NCBI GenBank assembly: GCA_022316685.1
Contig: JAKJHU010000030.1
Span: forward strand, 12,723,360-12,787,359
Reading direction: 5' to 3'
Length of the DNA: 64,000 nt
Origin: Progne subis subis
Taxonomy: Eukaryota; Chordata; Aves; Passeriformes; Hirundinidae
Shown: positions 27,955 to 41,559 of the stretch, one piece after another
Layout: each line of letters begins with the position of its first letter
Numbering within the stretch: the first letter of the stretch is position 1
The notes under the pieces: generated by a model
What the model saw: the letters and a program-made list of their open reading frames with translations, nothing else
The model's database searches: none
Told to the model about the DNA's origin: nothing
Translations under genes and position numbers: made by a program

Positions 27955-28623
27955 AATTAAAAACATATCTAATATGACAAATTACTGCCCTATACCAAAG
28001 TATCTGGAGTACACACATTCACTTGCAGTTGGTGGTCACATCTGCTGCACTCATACAAGAAGTAGAAGCTTATGAGTAAGAACAGACACATTTGTTTTAA
28101 GGAACTCAACTCTGAACTATGTTTGCTCACTGTCATATCAGACATGGAAGAACTGGCCTGGTATTTTACCTAAAATGAGTTAGCAGATTATAAAAATCTG
28201 TCACGCATAAAAAAAAATCCATATATTTATATATCCATAGAACTTTTCTCCTCTTTTACCTGCCCCAAGGAAAAAAAATAAGCAAATAAAAAAATGCTCA
28301 AGAAAAACATATCTGTGCCCATTCTGCCTGTTACCCAAGTCATTTGGAAAAAGAGTCTCCAAAGTGCCTGAAAAAGAGAGATCCCATTACTTTAATTATC
28401 TTCATTTAGTGAAAAATAGAATAGCGCAATATCTGAGATGTGTGTATGCTACAACTCCACAGCAGTACCTTGCTTCTGTAACATCCACTTCACAGACTGC
28501 TATTTTTACACATTTTTATGTCTTTAGCAGGATAATAAATACTTTTTAAGCAGAAGCCAGGGTTTCAAGAAGACTGGATTCTTAAAGACTCACTAAAATA
28601 AATAAGAAGACAATCCTACCTAC

Positions 28624-28799
28624 CTTAGATATTTCCGGTTCCACTTGTCTCTTGGGTGTATCTTTTGACTCAGGCCCTCTCGGAGTACCAGTGCTCTTAA
28701 CGGCAGGCGAATCAATTCCTTCGCCTTCAAGCTGCAGATTAATACCTTCTGTGGGGACAGGGTGATCAATACCATTTGGATTCAGATTGCAATGGATAG
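28624..28799 (-). CDS. SAMD12: SAMD12 coding exon 2 (N-terminal linker)
   Basis: This 176-nt exon is read from 28799 to 28624. The acceptor is TTTTGTTCCCAG, with AG at 28801-28800 and an upstream C/T-rich tract. The donor is AAG then GTAGGTAGG, with GT at 28623-28622. The first two bases complete codon 5 (Ala) with the last base of exon 1, and 58 full codons follow, ending in phase 0 at K63. The peptide contains the recognisable HCNLNPNGIDHP and LQLEGEG segments, then a proline-, serine- and lysine-rich stretch (PRGPESKDTPKRQ). No domain or membrane segment is visible and it is probably a flexible linker before the SAM domain. The first half resembles the human protein closely and the second half is looser, which is typical of a disordered region. 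No in-frame stop lies inside the exon; translation into the intron would end shortly after. Confidence 0.93.
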
Positions 28800-30849
28800 C
28801 TGGGAACAAAATATGAGAAACATTGCTTTAGGAAAGAAGAACCCAATGGTTCAAACATTTAGCACGAACTACTGAGAAACGCCATGTGGTAACCAGAGCT
28901 ATGTCAGACCAAAGCAAATGAACCATCTGTACCTTGATATGGATTCAATGTGAAATATTTGAGAAAGAAAATGAGAGGAATGCGGCACTGTATAAATTTA
29001 CTTAGTGCAGGCTATCATGTGGAATTGTGCTCTGCTGGATTCACTGAAGCATCCAAGACCCTCAACTCAGAGCTTTTATTAAATGTTCATCACCCAACTC
29101 TATCTTTTTCTCCTTTCTAGGCAAACAAATGGAAGGTTTTCTATTTCATTTTCAATTCCTACAATATTCTAGGTCTTAAAGAATGCAGGATAAGTAAGCC
29201 GAGCACAAAAAAAATCAGCAAGTCAGTCTCTGCACAGAGTAATGACTTATCCAGCTGATTATCTCTCCTTCAGTCCTTTGTACCACTGCAAGTTACCACC
29301 TACACCATCCTAACAAGCAAGAGAGATGTACTCCCTGGGAGTATATAATGAGATAGGCACTAATGACAGCAGAATAAGGAAAGCATCCAGAGAAAAAAAA
29401 TAAAACTAATGCAAACCACACAACAGAAAAGCCGATTTAGAACTATGGCAGTAGCTTGATTTCTACCCAAATTTTCAGTTTCAGCACTCACACAGATAGT
29501 AGTGATTTTAAAATTGTGTGGATCCTGAGGCAACTTCCCCTTTATGTGACTGACTTTTGCATTTATGTTCCTGCATAACTGGGCTACTTTTAGCACTACT
29601 TGTAATTAATGGCTCCAACTTCCCCTGTGTACAAAAGAACTTTGCTCAGATACTGTGAGGCAATGTTTGACAGATCTGAATAGAAACCTAAACTACAATG
29701 TACAGCCAAAATAAAAGCTGCCCTTTAATTCTTGCTTGGTTTAGAAGCAAAGGGTGGGGAGCTGGGGAAGGAATCAGAACTACCAGTTTCTACCAGCTAC
29801 GGATCAGCCCTTGAAAGCTTCTCACAGGAAACTGGCTCAGGCTTCCAGTGAAAGCAAAAGGTTCTTTAACTACAGCACCTTTTGAAAATCTATTCAACTT
29901 AAATCCTAGAGAATTAGTTGAAAACTTTGAGCCTAAGTTACAGCAATTCCTTGATACAGAATTAAATCAGAGGTGAAAATGTTGACAATTTTCCCTTGGG
30001 ATCCTTAAAAACATCCAAATATTTCCAAAAGATAAGTGATCTCTGCAACCACTACAATACCTACATCTACAAGCCAGGGACAGGAACACCTCCTATGGGA
30101 ACTTAAAAAGAAATTTGATTCTGTGGTTTATATTTACATCAGTGTGCTTCAAGACAGCAAAAAAAAAAATTCTCTTTCTCCTAGATTACATCCACCTACC
30201 ACTATCTAGGTCCTCTAGATATTTACCTACCCCAAAAAAACAACTACTAACAACTTCTTTGCCTATCCTCCAGATGACAGATAGATGTGATCCACCAAGA
30301 ATGACTATTTTCACAGCACAATGAGAATGAAATCTGTTCTGTTAGTAATCTAATTAATTCCCCCGGTACAAAAAAATGTGTGTTTTAACCAACCTGTGAA
30401 AGTACTCCTAGCACACCCTGCTTGCTCCACCAAGGGCTGATCAGCAGTGAAAAGACATTTGGTATCGAATGCGAGCCATTAAAAACCCCTCCAACTGTCT
30501 TTGGCAAGGATCTTTCCTAGCTGAACAGGAAGACTCCTAGAGACACCTTTGAAACCCTAACACGTGACAGCAACGTTCAGAAACAAGCAGTTTTTGGCTG
30601 TCAGCCCAGTTCCAGTGCTCACCAAAGAGAAATTATATAGCACAGTGGGACTTAAAACTGCCTGGACAAACACTGCCAGCAGCAAGTTTCCTGTGAATTG
30701 CAACTCTTCCCCTCCCAGCACCCCCAAACAACAGAGATTAGGGAGAAGGGTGGCATGGGAGGTACAAGGAGCACTAATTTACCATGCATTAGAGGGAGCA
30801 AGTGATACAGGTTTCAGTAACATAGCAGCATGATGACTAACCCTATCTC

Positions 30850-32020
30850 CTTCTATGTATAACGACGTGACACACTTGGTGGATGAGGGAAAGGCTGTGG
30901 CTGTTGTCTACCTGGAGTTTAGTAAAGCCTTTGAGACTGTGTCCCACAGCCTTGTCCTGGAGAAATGGCTTTTCATGGCTTGGACTGGCATACTGTTCAC
31001 TGGGTAAAAACCTGGCTCTCTGGCCAGCCCCAGAGAGTGGTGGTGAATGGAGTTACATCAAGCTGGTGATAGGTCACAAGTGATGTACCCTAGGCCAGTT
31101 CTATTTAATAGCTATGAACAGTCAGGATGAGGGGATCAAGGGTACCCTCAGAAAGGTTGCAGATGATATCAAGTCATTTGGGAGTGTTGATCTTCTGGAA
31201 GGTCAGAGAGCTCCACAGAGGAATCTGAACGGTAGGGATTGATGGCCCAAGGCCAGTGGTAGGAGGTTCAAGTCCTGCACTTGGGTCACAACAACCCCAG
31301 ACAATCCTACAGGCTGGGGAAAAGTGGCTGGAAAGCTGCCCTTGGAAAAGGACCTGAGCGTGCTGGTCAACAGTGACTGAACTGAGCCAGCATGTGCCCA
31401 GGTGGCCCAGAAGGCCAATGGCATCCTGGCCTGGATCACAAACGGTGTGGCCAGCAGGACCAGGGCAGGGACTGTCCCCTGTACTCAGCACTGGTGAGGC
31501 CACACCTCGAGTGCTGTGTCCAGTTCTGGGCCCCTCAGTACAAGAAGGACATTGAGGGGCTGGACTGTGTCCAGAGAAGGGCAACAGAGCTGGGAAAGGG
31601 TCTGGAGCACAAGTCTGATGAGGAGCAGCTGAGGGAGCTGGGGGTGTTTAGCCTGGAGAAAAGGAGGCTCAGGGGAGACCTTATCACTCTGCAACTCCCT
31701 GAAAGGAGGCTGTAGCCAGGTGAGGGTCAGTCTCTTCTCCCAGGTAACAAGTGACAGGACAAGAGGAAAAGGCCTCAAGTTGTGCTAGGGGAAGTTTAGA
31801 TTGGATATTAGGAAAAATTTCTTCATGGAAAGGGTTGTCAGGCATTGGAACAGGCTGCCCAGGGAAGTGGGGGAGTTACCATCCCTGAAAATATTTAAAA
31901 AATCATGCAGACATGGCACTCCAGGACATGGTTTAGTGGTGGACTTGTCAATGCTGGGTTAAGGGTAGGTCTTAATTTTAAAGCTCTTTTCCAACTTCAA
32001 TGGTTTTATAAATCTATAAG
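30850..32020 (+). mobile_element. CR1 LINE, 5'-truncated with reverse transcriptase remnant
   Basis: About 1.17 kb in plus orientation. The 5' part encodes a decayed end of the CR1 reverse transcriptase: VVYLEFSKAFETVSHS corresponds to the conserved YLDFSKAFDTVSHS motif. It is then broken by stops (for example soon after the VLEKWLF stretch) and indels. The 3' part has ACAAGAAGGACATTGAGG, AGCCTGGAGAAAAGGAGG, TTGGATATTAGGAAAAATTT and GACATGGTTTAGTGGTGGAC, typical of a CR1 3' region. It ends near TTCAATGGTTTTATAAATC, a mutated CR1 tail. It is not coding-competent. Open frames on both strands within it come from this element. Confidence 0.88.
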
Positions 32021-35000
32021 CACCTGGATGGCTTAAAAATTAAATACGTCACTTGGCAAGATGCTGCTTGACTCTTAGCCCATTGTGCATTCGTGCATAG
32101 CCCAAGAGCAATGAATGCCTTTTACTGGCTCCTTCAGGACACAAAAGAGAAAAAAATGGAAGAGGTTGCTTGCAATTACACAGACACCCACTGCCTTTTA
32201 ATCAAAAACAGGTGAGTGGTTAAAAGAAACACAGGCAGCCTTTCCAGAGCTGCTAATATTAAAGGGGGGAAGGGGTTGAAGTGGGGAGAGAGAACTTTTT
32301 TATTTTCTAGGAGTATTAATCTCCTAAGAAGAATAAGTATCTTAACCACTTGGCAAAGCTTATCCCTCTTTGTCATGACACATCTTTAGGTAGCCAGTTC
32401 TATTATTTTCTTCTAGTGCTATTTCCAACCCTCAGCTACACACAGAATAGGAGCAAGAAATATTTTCTTGCATGTGTCTGTTATTTCCTATTACCACACA
32501 GAATACAAAGGTCCATCTTTGTGGCAGACAGAGGTGGACCTCTTGCCTCCCTTTAAATGTCAATACAAACCAAAATTATTCCCTTTCAAGATCTGTTAAA
32601 GGCAGCAGAAGAGGTCAATGTTTGGTCAATAATTTATTCTCTTCTTAAATCTACATCTTACATAATTTTAACTACATAAGGTCAGCTCTAAACCCAGGAT
32701 CAACAATTAAACCTGGGCTGACAGGACCCAGAGCTAACACCCCATAGAATTGAGTCTAAACAGCTCTTAGAAAATAATCACAAATCACTAACTGCACCAC
32801 AGCTCAAGAGCTCTGACTCTCTTAGCTGACACGTATTAAATTTCTTTTAGGACTTCATGGCATTCATCTGGAAAAAAATATCTTTCTCCAGACAAAGTAT
32901 TTTCTGGCTAAAATATTGTTCAGACCATTACTCCTCCTTACCCTGGTATTTGTTAATGCTAACTCATCCTGCCCTCTGCATTGAGACCATTTTCCCACAC
33001 AGTCCCTTTGACAATATCCCTACTGCCTCAGCACCTCCTTATTCTACCAAACTGCATCCACCTCATCAGTCCCAAATTTTAACAGTACATCAAGACAACA
33101 AACACCCTCCAAATCAGCTCACAGTATCAGCCTGATACCACTACCAGCAGTATCATTAGATTTTGAAATAGAACCTCTTGCAGTATTCTTCCATACAATC
33201 TCAATATTAAGAGATCATCCACATCTCAGTAATACAACCCTTCATCCAAATTCAGATCACTTATATTCTCCTTTGTCTGCTGAAAAACCCACCTTAGTTG
33301 AGTAATCTCTCCTCATGTTCTCCCCAACAATTGCTGCTCAACTTGTATTGAGAGCTCTCTGTGCTGGGAACTTGTTTCCTCTTGAGGAAGGAGGGTGGAT
33401 GTTCTGTAGAGCTCTGACTGCACAGCAACAAGCACATAATGAATGGTGCTGGCTGACACAATAACACAGATCCACATATGAAACAAACTATTCTTTAAAA
33501 CAAAGGTACTTAAGTGCTCTTGAACTCCTAACCTAATGGTAAAGCTGAATCTAATGGAAAATACCCACTTTTCCAGAACCTAAAAAGACTGCTGAGATCT
33601 GCAAAGTTATGAGAGTGAAAAGCTCTGTGAGAAAAATAGTAACCAGAGCATCCAAAATGAGAAAATGACCCCACATCTGTCCTAAAAAACTAGGATGCAA
33701 TACACTGTATATATTTTATATATGGTTTGAACACAAACTTCCCATGAATACAGAGCAAGATGAGTCGCTGCCCTGCAGAAGCTGGCCCATACACGTGAGC
33801 CAGTTCCATGCCCACACAGCTCTTTCCAGGGTGCATATGCAGTTTCAAAGAAGAGCTTGCAGGGGAACAAGAATGCTCTGCCTGCCCTGGCCCGCTGGCT
33901 ACCTTCCTCCCATGCATGCCTGCCTCCCAGATGGCAAGCAGCCAAGAGACAGCTTGTCTGAGCATGCTTGACAGTACACAGAAGTCACCAAGAGCCATTG
34001 TAAGTTAGTGGCATCTGGGGCAAGCCTTGTCTTTTCCTAGAGGGTCCTCTGTGAATCCTGTCTGGAAAAAATCCTGAAGGCACTCTTCAAAACACAGCCT
34101 TGATATATCCAAAGTTTTACATGGGCAGATGGAAGTCTTTGTCTCTCCATCTGTAGGCTCAAGACTTAGCAGATAAATCTATGATCAATCGCTACCTCTG
34201 TGCACTCACTGCCTACTGTGTCAAACATTTCATAACTATGTGTTTCAGTGGGAATAGCGCTGGCTGCTTAAAACTTTAAGCAGATCAATTAAGGCTACAT
34301 TAAAGCATATTTGGCAAGTACTCGAGTTACATGCAATAACAATTGTTCTATTCTAAAAAGTGATCGAGTAAAAATAGCATCTTCTTACTCATGTGCCCTG
34401 TTCCGTGTGCATCATAGTCATATGCTAGCTTTTGCTATTCAGAGACAAAAAGCAGGCACAGGAGATACCCATCCAACCTCTAACAATCCTTACGAAACTT
34501 TCATGCGCCAAATACTGGCAACTTTGTAAGCTCCATTTTATGTATTCATTCCACAGACTTAGCTGCACAATGCTGAGAGACAAGTCCATACAATCCACCT
34601 GCTACTCCTACCATGAAATGCCACATCATTGAAAAGGACAGATAAAAGTTCATTCATATAACCTGAACAGTAACAAACTCAGGGTGGACATAGCAGGGAC
34701 CTTATAAAAAGGGTCCAAATATCTTTGCAATCATTTCAGTAGTCACAAAAATTTATCAAGTATTTCTAGGGAAAAAGACCTTTGGACAGCAGCTCCCACT
34801 GAACTTGTTCCTTCCATCTCTGCCCGTTTCTTCGTCAAAAGCAAATCAAACCTCCCCACATCAAATTTTACAGTCAGCATTTTCAGTGAGAGTTCTATAC
34901 ACTTCCAGATGCTGCACTTCAATCCAGAGTAGTTAGACAGGCTTTTTGTTTGCCTTTATTCACAACCTGCTTTACCTAGATTGATCAGAGAGGAGTCATT

Positions 35001-36011
35001 CACACTGGAAACACCGAAGCCTTGTTCAGATTGAGATGCCTCCTCACACTGACCAAATGAGCAAGACAGATCTGCACTGCAAAGTCCTCCTCATATTTCA
35101 AGAAGCTTATACTTCATTAGTAGCTCTGCACATCCCTAGAAAAACATGGGATTATTTCAAAGATATCTGACCTGAGCAGTTAGTACCACTTCTGCAATAG
35201 TAAAAAAACAAGATTAAAAACAGCAAATAAAGATGGCTTTAATGTGTACTACAAAATTTAGAACTATTTTGACTCCTTTGTCTGGCAGAAATTTCTTCCA
35301 CAGTAATAAGTTTCTGTAACTCCTATGGATGGTCCCTCTGCCTTACCAATCAGCTTCTAGTTTTGAGAAACTGTCTGGCTTTCCCCTACCAGAACTACTT
35401 CTCCATACAGTCCTCTGTCCACCTTATGTAAATTTGCACAGTTCCCCAACACATCACTTGGAGCCAGCTGAAAATGCAGCCAAAGTTTCACATGAACACA
35501 ATCTGCTGCTTCTGTTGCAACCTAGTAAATACTGCTGGCAACCTGCTGAGCAAGTAAATTCAAGACCTTGCCCACTCTGTTCCTCAGACCTGTCTGTCTA
35601 ATGGCCACCAAATCAGCAGCACTCACAAAGAGCAATGAAGCCCAGCAAATCAGCCAGGATCTTTTCTACTTCAGTTCAAGCCACATGAATTTATCACAAA
35701 CCTCCTATAAGGCTGAAATCCCAAAGTACTTAACTGAAGTAATATTGGTGTCTAGCTATCTGCTTCTGTTGGTCAGCATCAAAAAGCAGCATTAAGCAAA
35801 TCCAAACATGCTGCGCCAAAAGGCAGGCCAGTGTTGAGCTGTGCACTGTAAACCGCTACTACTGATGGGCTGTGAGCGTAGCTTTGAGTACAAAGCTCAG
35901 ACAGACACAGGCAGCAAGGCTTGGCACACAGACACACACCTGTACCTGCAGGCCCCTCCAGTGAGTTGCTTGTCCTTCTAGCCTCTTGTTATAATGACTA
36001 CTAACCAATTT

Positions 36012-36030
36012 AAAAAAAAAAAAAAAAAAA
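36012..36030. repeat. A19 homopolymer
   Basis: A run of 19 A in intron 1 with no recognised retrocopy attached. Confidence 0.95.
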
Positions 36031-39000
36031 GGCTTCTTACAAGACATGAATTTAACAATCAAGTCTTTGTTAAAGCAGTGGGACATGCCCAACAGCTAGG
36101 CAGTACCTTGAAGGGCAAGGTAAGTGACAGCTCAGCAGCAAGAAAGTGGACACTGAACCAGGTCAAGAGGGCAGGAAGGACCAAGCAAAGGGGACACAGG
36201 TGTAGGAAGTGGATAGAGGCAGAAGGGGGTAAAGTGTTCAGAGGAGGAGTATCCATTTTAATTTGTAACTGTGACTTGTGGGGCTTTATCCTTTTTTACT
36301 TCTTTAAAAGTATTATTAGCAAGGACTTGTAAGGTAATGGCATTCCTGATACAACTATCCCTGAACATCTCTAGCTAGACAATGGACTAGTCATCCCATG
36401 GTTTCAAGCCAATTACTACTACAAGCCATTCACCCTCAGCAGAAACAATGAAAAACTACCCAAAACTAAAGCCAAAGAAGAAGACAGAAAAAATATGTTT
36501 TCTGAGACAAGCTACTACACTTCACATACATCTCTCTAACAAACTTGAGCTGCAAGATGGTATAAAGTCTTGCACAGCAACAGAAATATATCAAGAAATC
36601 AGAATGAGTAACTTAGCACTTCCATATCTGGAATCAAACTAAACTCATAATTTGGTTGAAGGCTAAACAAATCTTGAATGTAGAGAGAAGAGATGCCTTA
36701 GTTTTTTACAGAACAGAAACACTATGCCGATAACAAGAAATTCTCTTCCTCTATGGGTTGAGTTTGCCTTCTAAGACCTTCATCCCACCTCGATATGTAC
36801 GTAATACTAAGTTTCTTCACCTAAAAAATCTCCTTATGCATTTTCTACAGTTTTCCTACTGGAAAATATTTATTTTATGTATGGGAATATCAATTTAAAA
36901 TTTCTTTTTCCACAGACTTTAGCAAATGCTGTGAACAGTTTCTTTTACATCTGCTCTTCAGGAGACAGACTTGTCATGTCAGAATGACTTGCATGTCATT
37001 ACAACACTAGATAGACCTAGGTGCCTCAGTAATGCAAGTTCAGCCTTTATAACAGCAACAAGATTTCATTATAAAAAGTAGATGCAGTGATTGGACAGCC
37101 AAATTATTTCTAAAGCATTTTCTCATTCTGTTTTAATAAAAATACACTAGGTACAGGCAGCTCTTGAATTCACGCTAGCAACAGAGGCACACTGAAAAAT
37201 AAACCTATTCATTGAATAAATAAGGCCAGGTTACCACAAATCCTGTACAGGTATAGATGAACAGGAAAATATTGATACATAAGGGGATCAAGTAAGCTAT
37301 GCAATTAACTTAGAGCAAAATAGATCTTAGTGAACAAAATAATAAAGGTCACTAAGTAACACACATCACCTGCACACGAGAAAACAATTTAAGCAATGGA
37401 TTAAAGTACAAAATAGTTGGTCATTTGTTTTGCAAACTAGTAAGTCAATAAGGAGGCTTGTGCAAGCATCTACACAGATTCTCCTGAATCTCAGTGAGGA
37501 GCTCTGGATTTCAAGATTGTGAGTTGCACGAAGTTGCACACAAAGAGGGTGCTACAAGAGATAAGAATTATAACTATGAAAAACAAAGAAAATCAGTTGG
37601 TAGAGAGGCAGAGACCTAAAATAACTCTTTGTCACAAGGAAAGGTATTCACCATATATTACAACTGTCATTCACCAACCAACTTAGGAAAAGTCCAAACT
37701 ACGTACCACTGTTGCCCTAAGGATTTCACAGAGAAAACGGAGATAAAAAAGAGTAGTAACACACATGGGTATGCCGTGAGTCTTTATTAGTTACACTGAT
37801 CTTTGGAAGAAACTTGTCTTGCAGTCACTGATTAGGAAGTTGGATAGTCATGCTTCACCACAAGTTATATTTCTGAGAATGCCTCTTCTCAAGTCCTAAC
37901 ACTATTATTCAATTCTATAATCAGCCAACATTACATCAAAAACCTTTTTTAAATGCTAACAGACCTAACCAGCACACAAAGAACAGCTCTGACACAAACA
38001 GGTTAAGTCGTTATTATGGCATCAAAGGTGCTCTGTCCCACACATGCATCACAGATCTCTGCCTTTGCCCTACTCATGAAAGCTGGTGTCTGCTGAACGT
38101 GTGGCACAGGAATGGCTGCAATTCAGCTGTGGATCTGGGCTTTATTTCTTGTCCCATGAATGAAGCACAGTCATCAAAATGCAAAGGAAAATATCTTTAT
38201 TCATTCTCACTAGCATAACTAGTTTGAAATCTGACAGTTGACTTCTGTTTTCAGTCCTGGCTTTCTCTCAACTGCCTAAAAGTTACCTCCTTTATCACTG
38301 TTCAAGGCTACCCCTTCTCTTGTACACTTAACTGAAGAGTCTGGAAACGCCTTCTTTCCTTCCTCCAGTAAAATTCTTCACCTCCTACTGCTTGCTCATA
38401 CCACTGTATCCTACTCACTCTAGTACCCCAGATGATTTGTGTAGCAACAAAGCGTCAGTTGAGAGCACGCAGAGGACAATCTGAGAGAAAGCTTCTATTG
38501 ATGCACATTACAGTTCTCTTTCTTTATGTTTATGAAACATCATTATTAAAAGTCTCTTTCTTGCTTTTACTAGGTTATTTGCAGAGAAGCAAATCAACTC
38601 AAGAAAAATCCCCTCTGGGGGAAGAACATAAAATATAAAGACAAAAAAAAGAGCCACAATGACAGAGCAAAGGAGAGCAAATGAGTGGGTGAATGGAGGG
38701 AAATAATAGTCTGAATGTTCAGATGAAGAACAGCACATTATATAAAACAGCTAGCACATTATATAAAGATGGTAGGGCTGCACTAAAGACCAGCTAAATT
38801 CCACAGTCTTCCTCACACCCTTGTTTTTGTCAATCACATACTCCCTGCAACCATATCAGATCCTGTAATCAAATTAAGAGTTCATAGTTCAGACCCCTGC
38901 ACACCTCCTTGCTTCATCCAGGAGGAGCACAAACTAGGGTGAATTCTTACTGTTTCAAGTAATTAAGTTGCTCTTTAATGCCAAGTTGAGCTCATGCTGC

Positions 39001-39779
39001 TATTCACAGCAACTACCTCACTCTTTCTGTAGTCCTTTTGCAACAGGACACTTCTGGAGAGAGAAGGAGGACACTACACAAAGGTGAGGGAACATAAAAC
39101 CTACTCAAAGCAGAAGCCACTAAGGCTGACATCTGTAGATCTAATCTGCTTCAGGTTTTCCCGAACGTCTCTTTCACACCATAGTTCACCTCATTTACAG
39201 AGGTTTGTACAGGTGCTTCCAACCCTACCTGCTGTGGAGGATCAGCATTTTCCAGGATGGCATTTCTACAGCTGCAACCTAATGCGGGACTCCTGCTTCC
39301 CCAAATCCCACTGACCAGACATAGCACACAGTTCCTCTTACAGAGCATTATCAGTTCTTACAGAAAAGAAGGCTGCATATCTTATGCATCATGACCCTGC
39401 CTGTTAATATTTTTATAGCTCAGTGCCCCATCTCCTCTCTGTTTCTGAGTTGTCCTGACCAAACTTTCCTCTCAGCTACTCAATGTAAATCAATTTTTTT
39501 TGAGTGGAATTGTTCTGGAAACACAGCAGATGAGCTAGACTTTGTCATAAAAGTCATCAAGCTGGGTCAGACTAGAAGTCTAGCCCTTTATTCCACCACT
39601 TAGGAAACAGTGTGAGAGCAAGGTGTAGATGAATTGAGCCAGCCTTGGCACATTAGGAATGAACCCCAAGGTTAAAAGTACACCTGGGGAAGCCTTGTGT
39701 TGTATGAAAAACTATTTCCTTTTTTAATTTAAAGCACAAAAACCCACAGCTTCATTGTTCTGCCTTGTGACCTAGTTCC

Positions 39780-40180
39780 TTTTTCCACCTTCTCCATACC
39801 ATTCATCACGGCCTAAGGATTCTGTCCATGGTCATCTCTTTTCCAAGCTAAAGAATCATAATCTTTGTAACCTGCCCATCTCTTTTCTAAGCTAAAGAAT
39901 GATATCTGTAACCTGCATTCAGAGCACACACCATGTCTCTGACCAGCTGACTGTTCTTTTCTGTATTCCTTCCAGTCCCTTACTTTTTTCAGAGTGTGGC
40001 AAGCAAAAGCTGCCGGGAGTGTTCACAACACAGGAGCAATACGCAATGATATAGAAACAAAGACCTCCCTTGCCTCATTCTGAGTTCTCCTCATGGTTCT
40101 TGGAATCCTATTTGCTATTTTGACCAGCACTAACCAGTTTCAGAAGACTTCAAAATTACTCCATTTTTCAACCCTTTTCT
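39780..40180 (-). mobile_element. Ancient CR1/L3-like LINE fragment
   Basis: Minus orientation. Segments such as CATCTCTTTTCTAAGCTAAAG, TTCCTTCCAGTCCCTTAC, GGAGTGTTCACAACACAGGAGC and TCCTATTTGCTATTTTGACC follow the order seen in old amniote CR1 3' ends. Divergence is high, so this is a likely but unproved call. Confidence 0.45.
39833..39916. repeat. 44-bp imperfect tandem duplication
   Basis: Two copies, at 39833 and 39877, begin CATCTCTTTTC and both run through AAGCTAAAGAAT to GTAACCTGC. Differences are a few substitutions and a 4-base length change. It lies inside the ancient CR1-like fragment. Confidence 0.8.
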
Positions 40181-41524
40181 CCACCTTTGCCTTTGGCACC
40201 TTCCAGAACTACTCCCTCTACATTCTCTGGATGTTTTGAGCAGATAATTGAGGGCCGAGCTGTTCATTTGTTAATTTGCAAGGGTAAATACCTGTACCCA
40301 TTCAAAGGCAACAGCTTTCATAAGAAATAACCCACAACAGGACCACTCAGTTTTAAACTCTGAGTATCTCTTGCTCACAGAAAGGAGCATTGCATTAGAG
40401 AACACACAGTCTGGACAAAAAGAGAGAGAGTCAAGAGACAAAACAGGGCACAAGAGGATAAAGCTGTCTCAGGCAGCACAACAGACAGAACTGGCTCCAA
40501 AACCAGGCACAGTATCCTGAGAGACCCGTAGACTCAATATCCAGTGAACTTTAAAGCAGCCTTTTAACAGCTCTGCTACCTCTGCAAACTAGCTGGATTA
40601 CTTTCAGAGACCAATGCACAAAACAAAAACTCACAGTGCTCCACAGATACCTAGTTCTGCACCCACCAGCAAGCCTGCACAGAAGATGTTTTGGACAGAA
40701 ACCCCTCCACGCTTATCACCTCAACAACCAGCACCAGCCTGCCAAGTCTGACACCATCCAGCTACCATGCCTTGCTCTGAGCCCGTCACTGCTGTTCTCC
40801 TGCCACAGCCCTTGTGACAGAGCAATACTGGGAAGCACTAGAGATTGGCTCTAAGCAGCTTGCCCTGACCTCATACACTCAGCTGTACACAAGAGGAACA
40901 AAGCTACACAACCTCCTTGCCTGCCATGCTTGGACATAACAGAAGAACAAAAAAACCCTTCAAAACCCCTCGAGAACAGTTCTATTTTATAGTTTCCATT
41001 AAAGCAGTAAACATGAGTTCTTACAGTGTCACTACAAGTTTTGCCAATATTTTCCAACAGCATGTTAGGAAATGCATCCAAAGTCTAACTTGTCATTTGC
41101 TCACTCGGATTCCCTTCTTGGTGGAGAAAGCACATAAACTTTCAAAGCATCACTCCTTCCCTTTGCCCATACATCACCACCACCTGACAAGTTTTAACCT
41201 TATGATGGGATTCAATTGTACTGAACCAGTAAATTTATATTAATCAGCATCCTGCTTGAACTTCTAGGTCTTCCAAGTATTTTAAAGGGTAAGGTCAAAC
41301 ACTCAAGGAATTGTATCTAAACTGGTTGACATGGAAGTACTTCTGAGTTTCCAGAAACACACTTATCCTACAACCAAATTTCATCCAAAAGAAACACAAT
41401 GTCACAACAAGTCTATACTTGGTACCTTGATTCCTGCTTAATATAGGTTCATTTGTAAAAGCAGGGACTGTAAGATGATCCATATCTTACTTCCATAGTA
41501 AGATAGTATCTAACTATACTACTA

Positions 41525-41559
41525 AGATACTTACTTACTAAGATAGTAAGTAAGTATCT
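41525..41559. repeat. Perfect 16-bp palindrome with 3-base loop
   Basis: The arms AGATACTTACTTACTA (41525-41540) and TAGTAAGTAAGTATCT (41544-41559) are exact complements around AGA. The surrounding 41480-41570 repeats pieces of the same words (AGTAAGATAGTATCTAAC, CTTCCATA), which suggests local template-switch duplication. Confidence 0.9.

Larger units (their letters stand above)
649..28623 (-). other. SAMD12: SAMD12 intron 2 (about 28 kb)
   Basis: This is intronic DNA between exon 3 and exon 2. Recognised content is the nested LTR pair (4847-6042), a possible decayed LTR (18230-18680), an ERVL-type LTR (20372-20941), CR1 pieces (21042-21592 and 24183-24305), a SINE (27807-27954), a hairpin (13767-13817) and A runs. 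Stretches 649-4846, 6043-13766, 13818-18229, 18681-20371, 21593-24182, 24306-27806 and 27955-28623 hold AT-rich unique-looking sequence in which I see no gene, RNA or repeat family. Short open frames there look random. Confidence 0.8.

Noticed and set aside
31174..31778. Several open frames of 60-136 codons on both strands
   Set aside because: All lie inside the CR1 copy at 30850-32020 and are fragments or antisense shadows of it.
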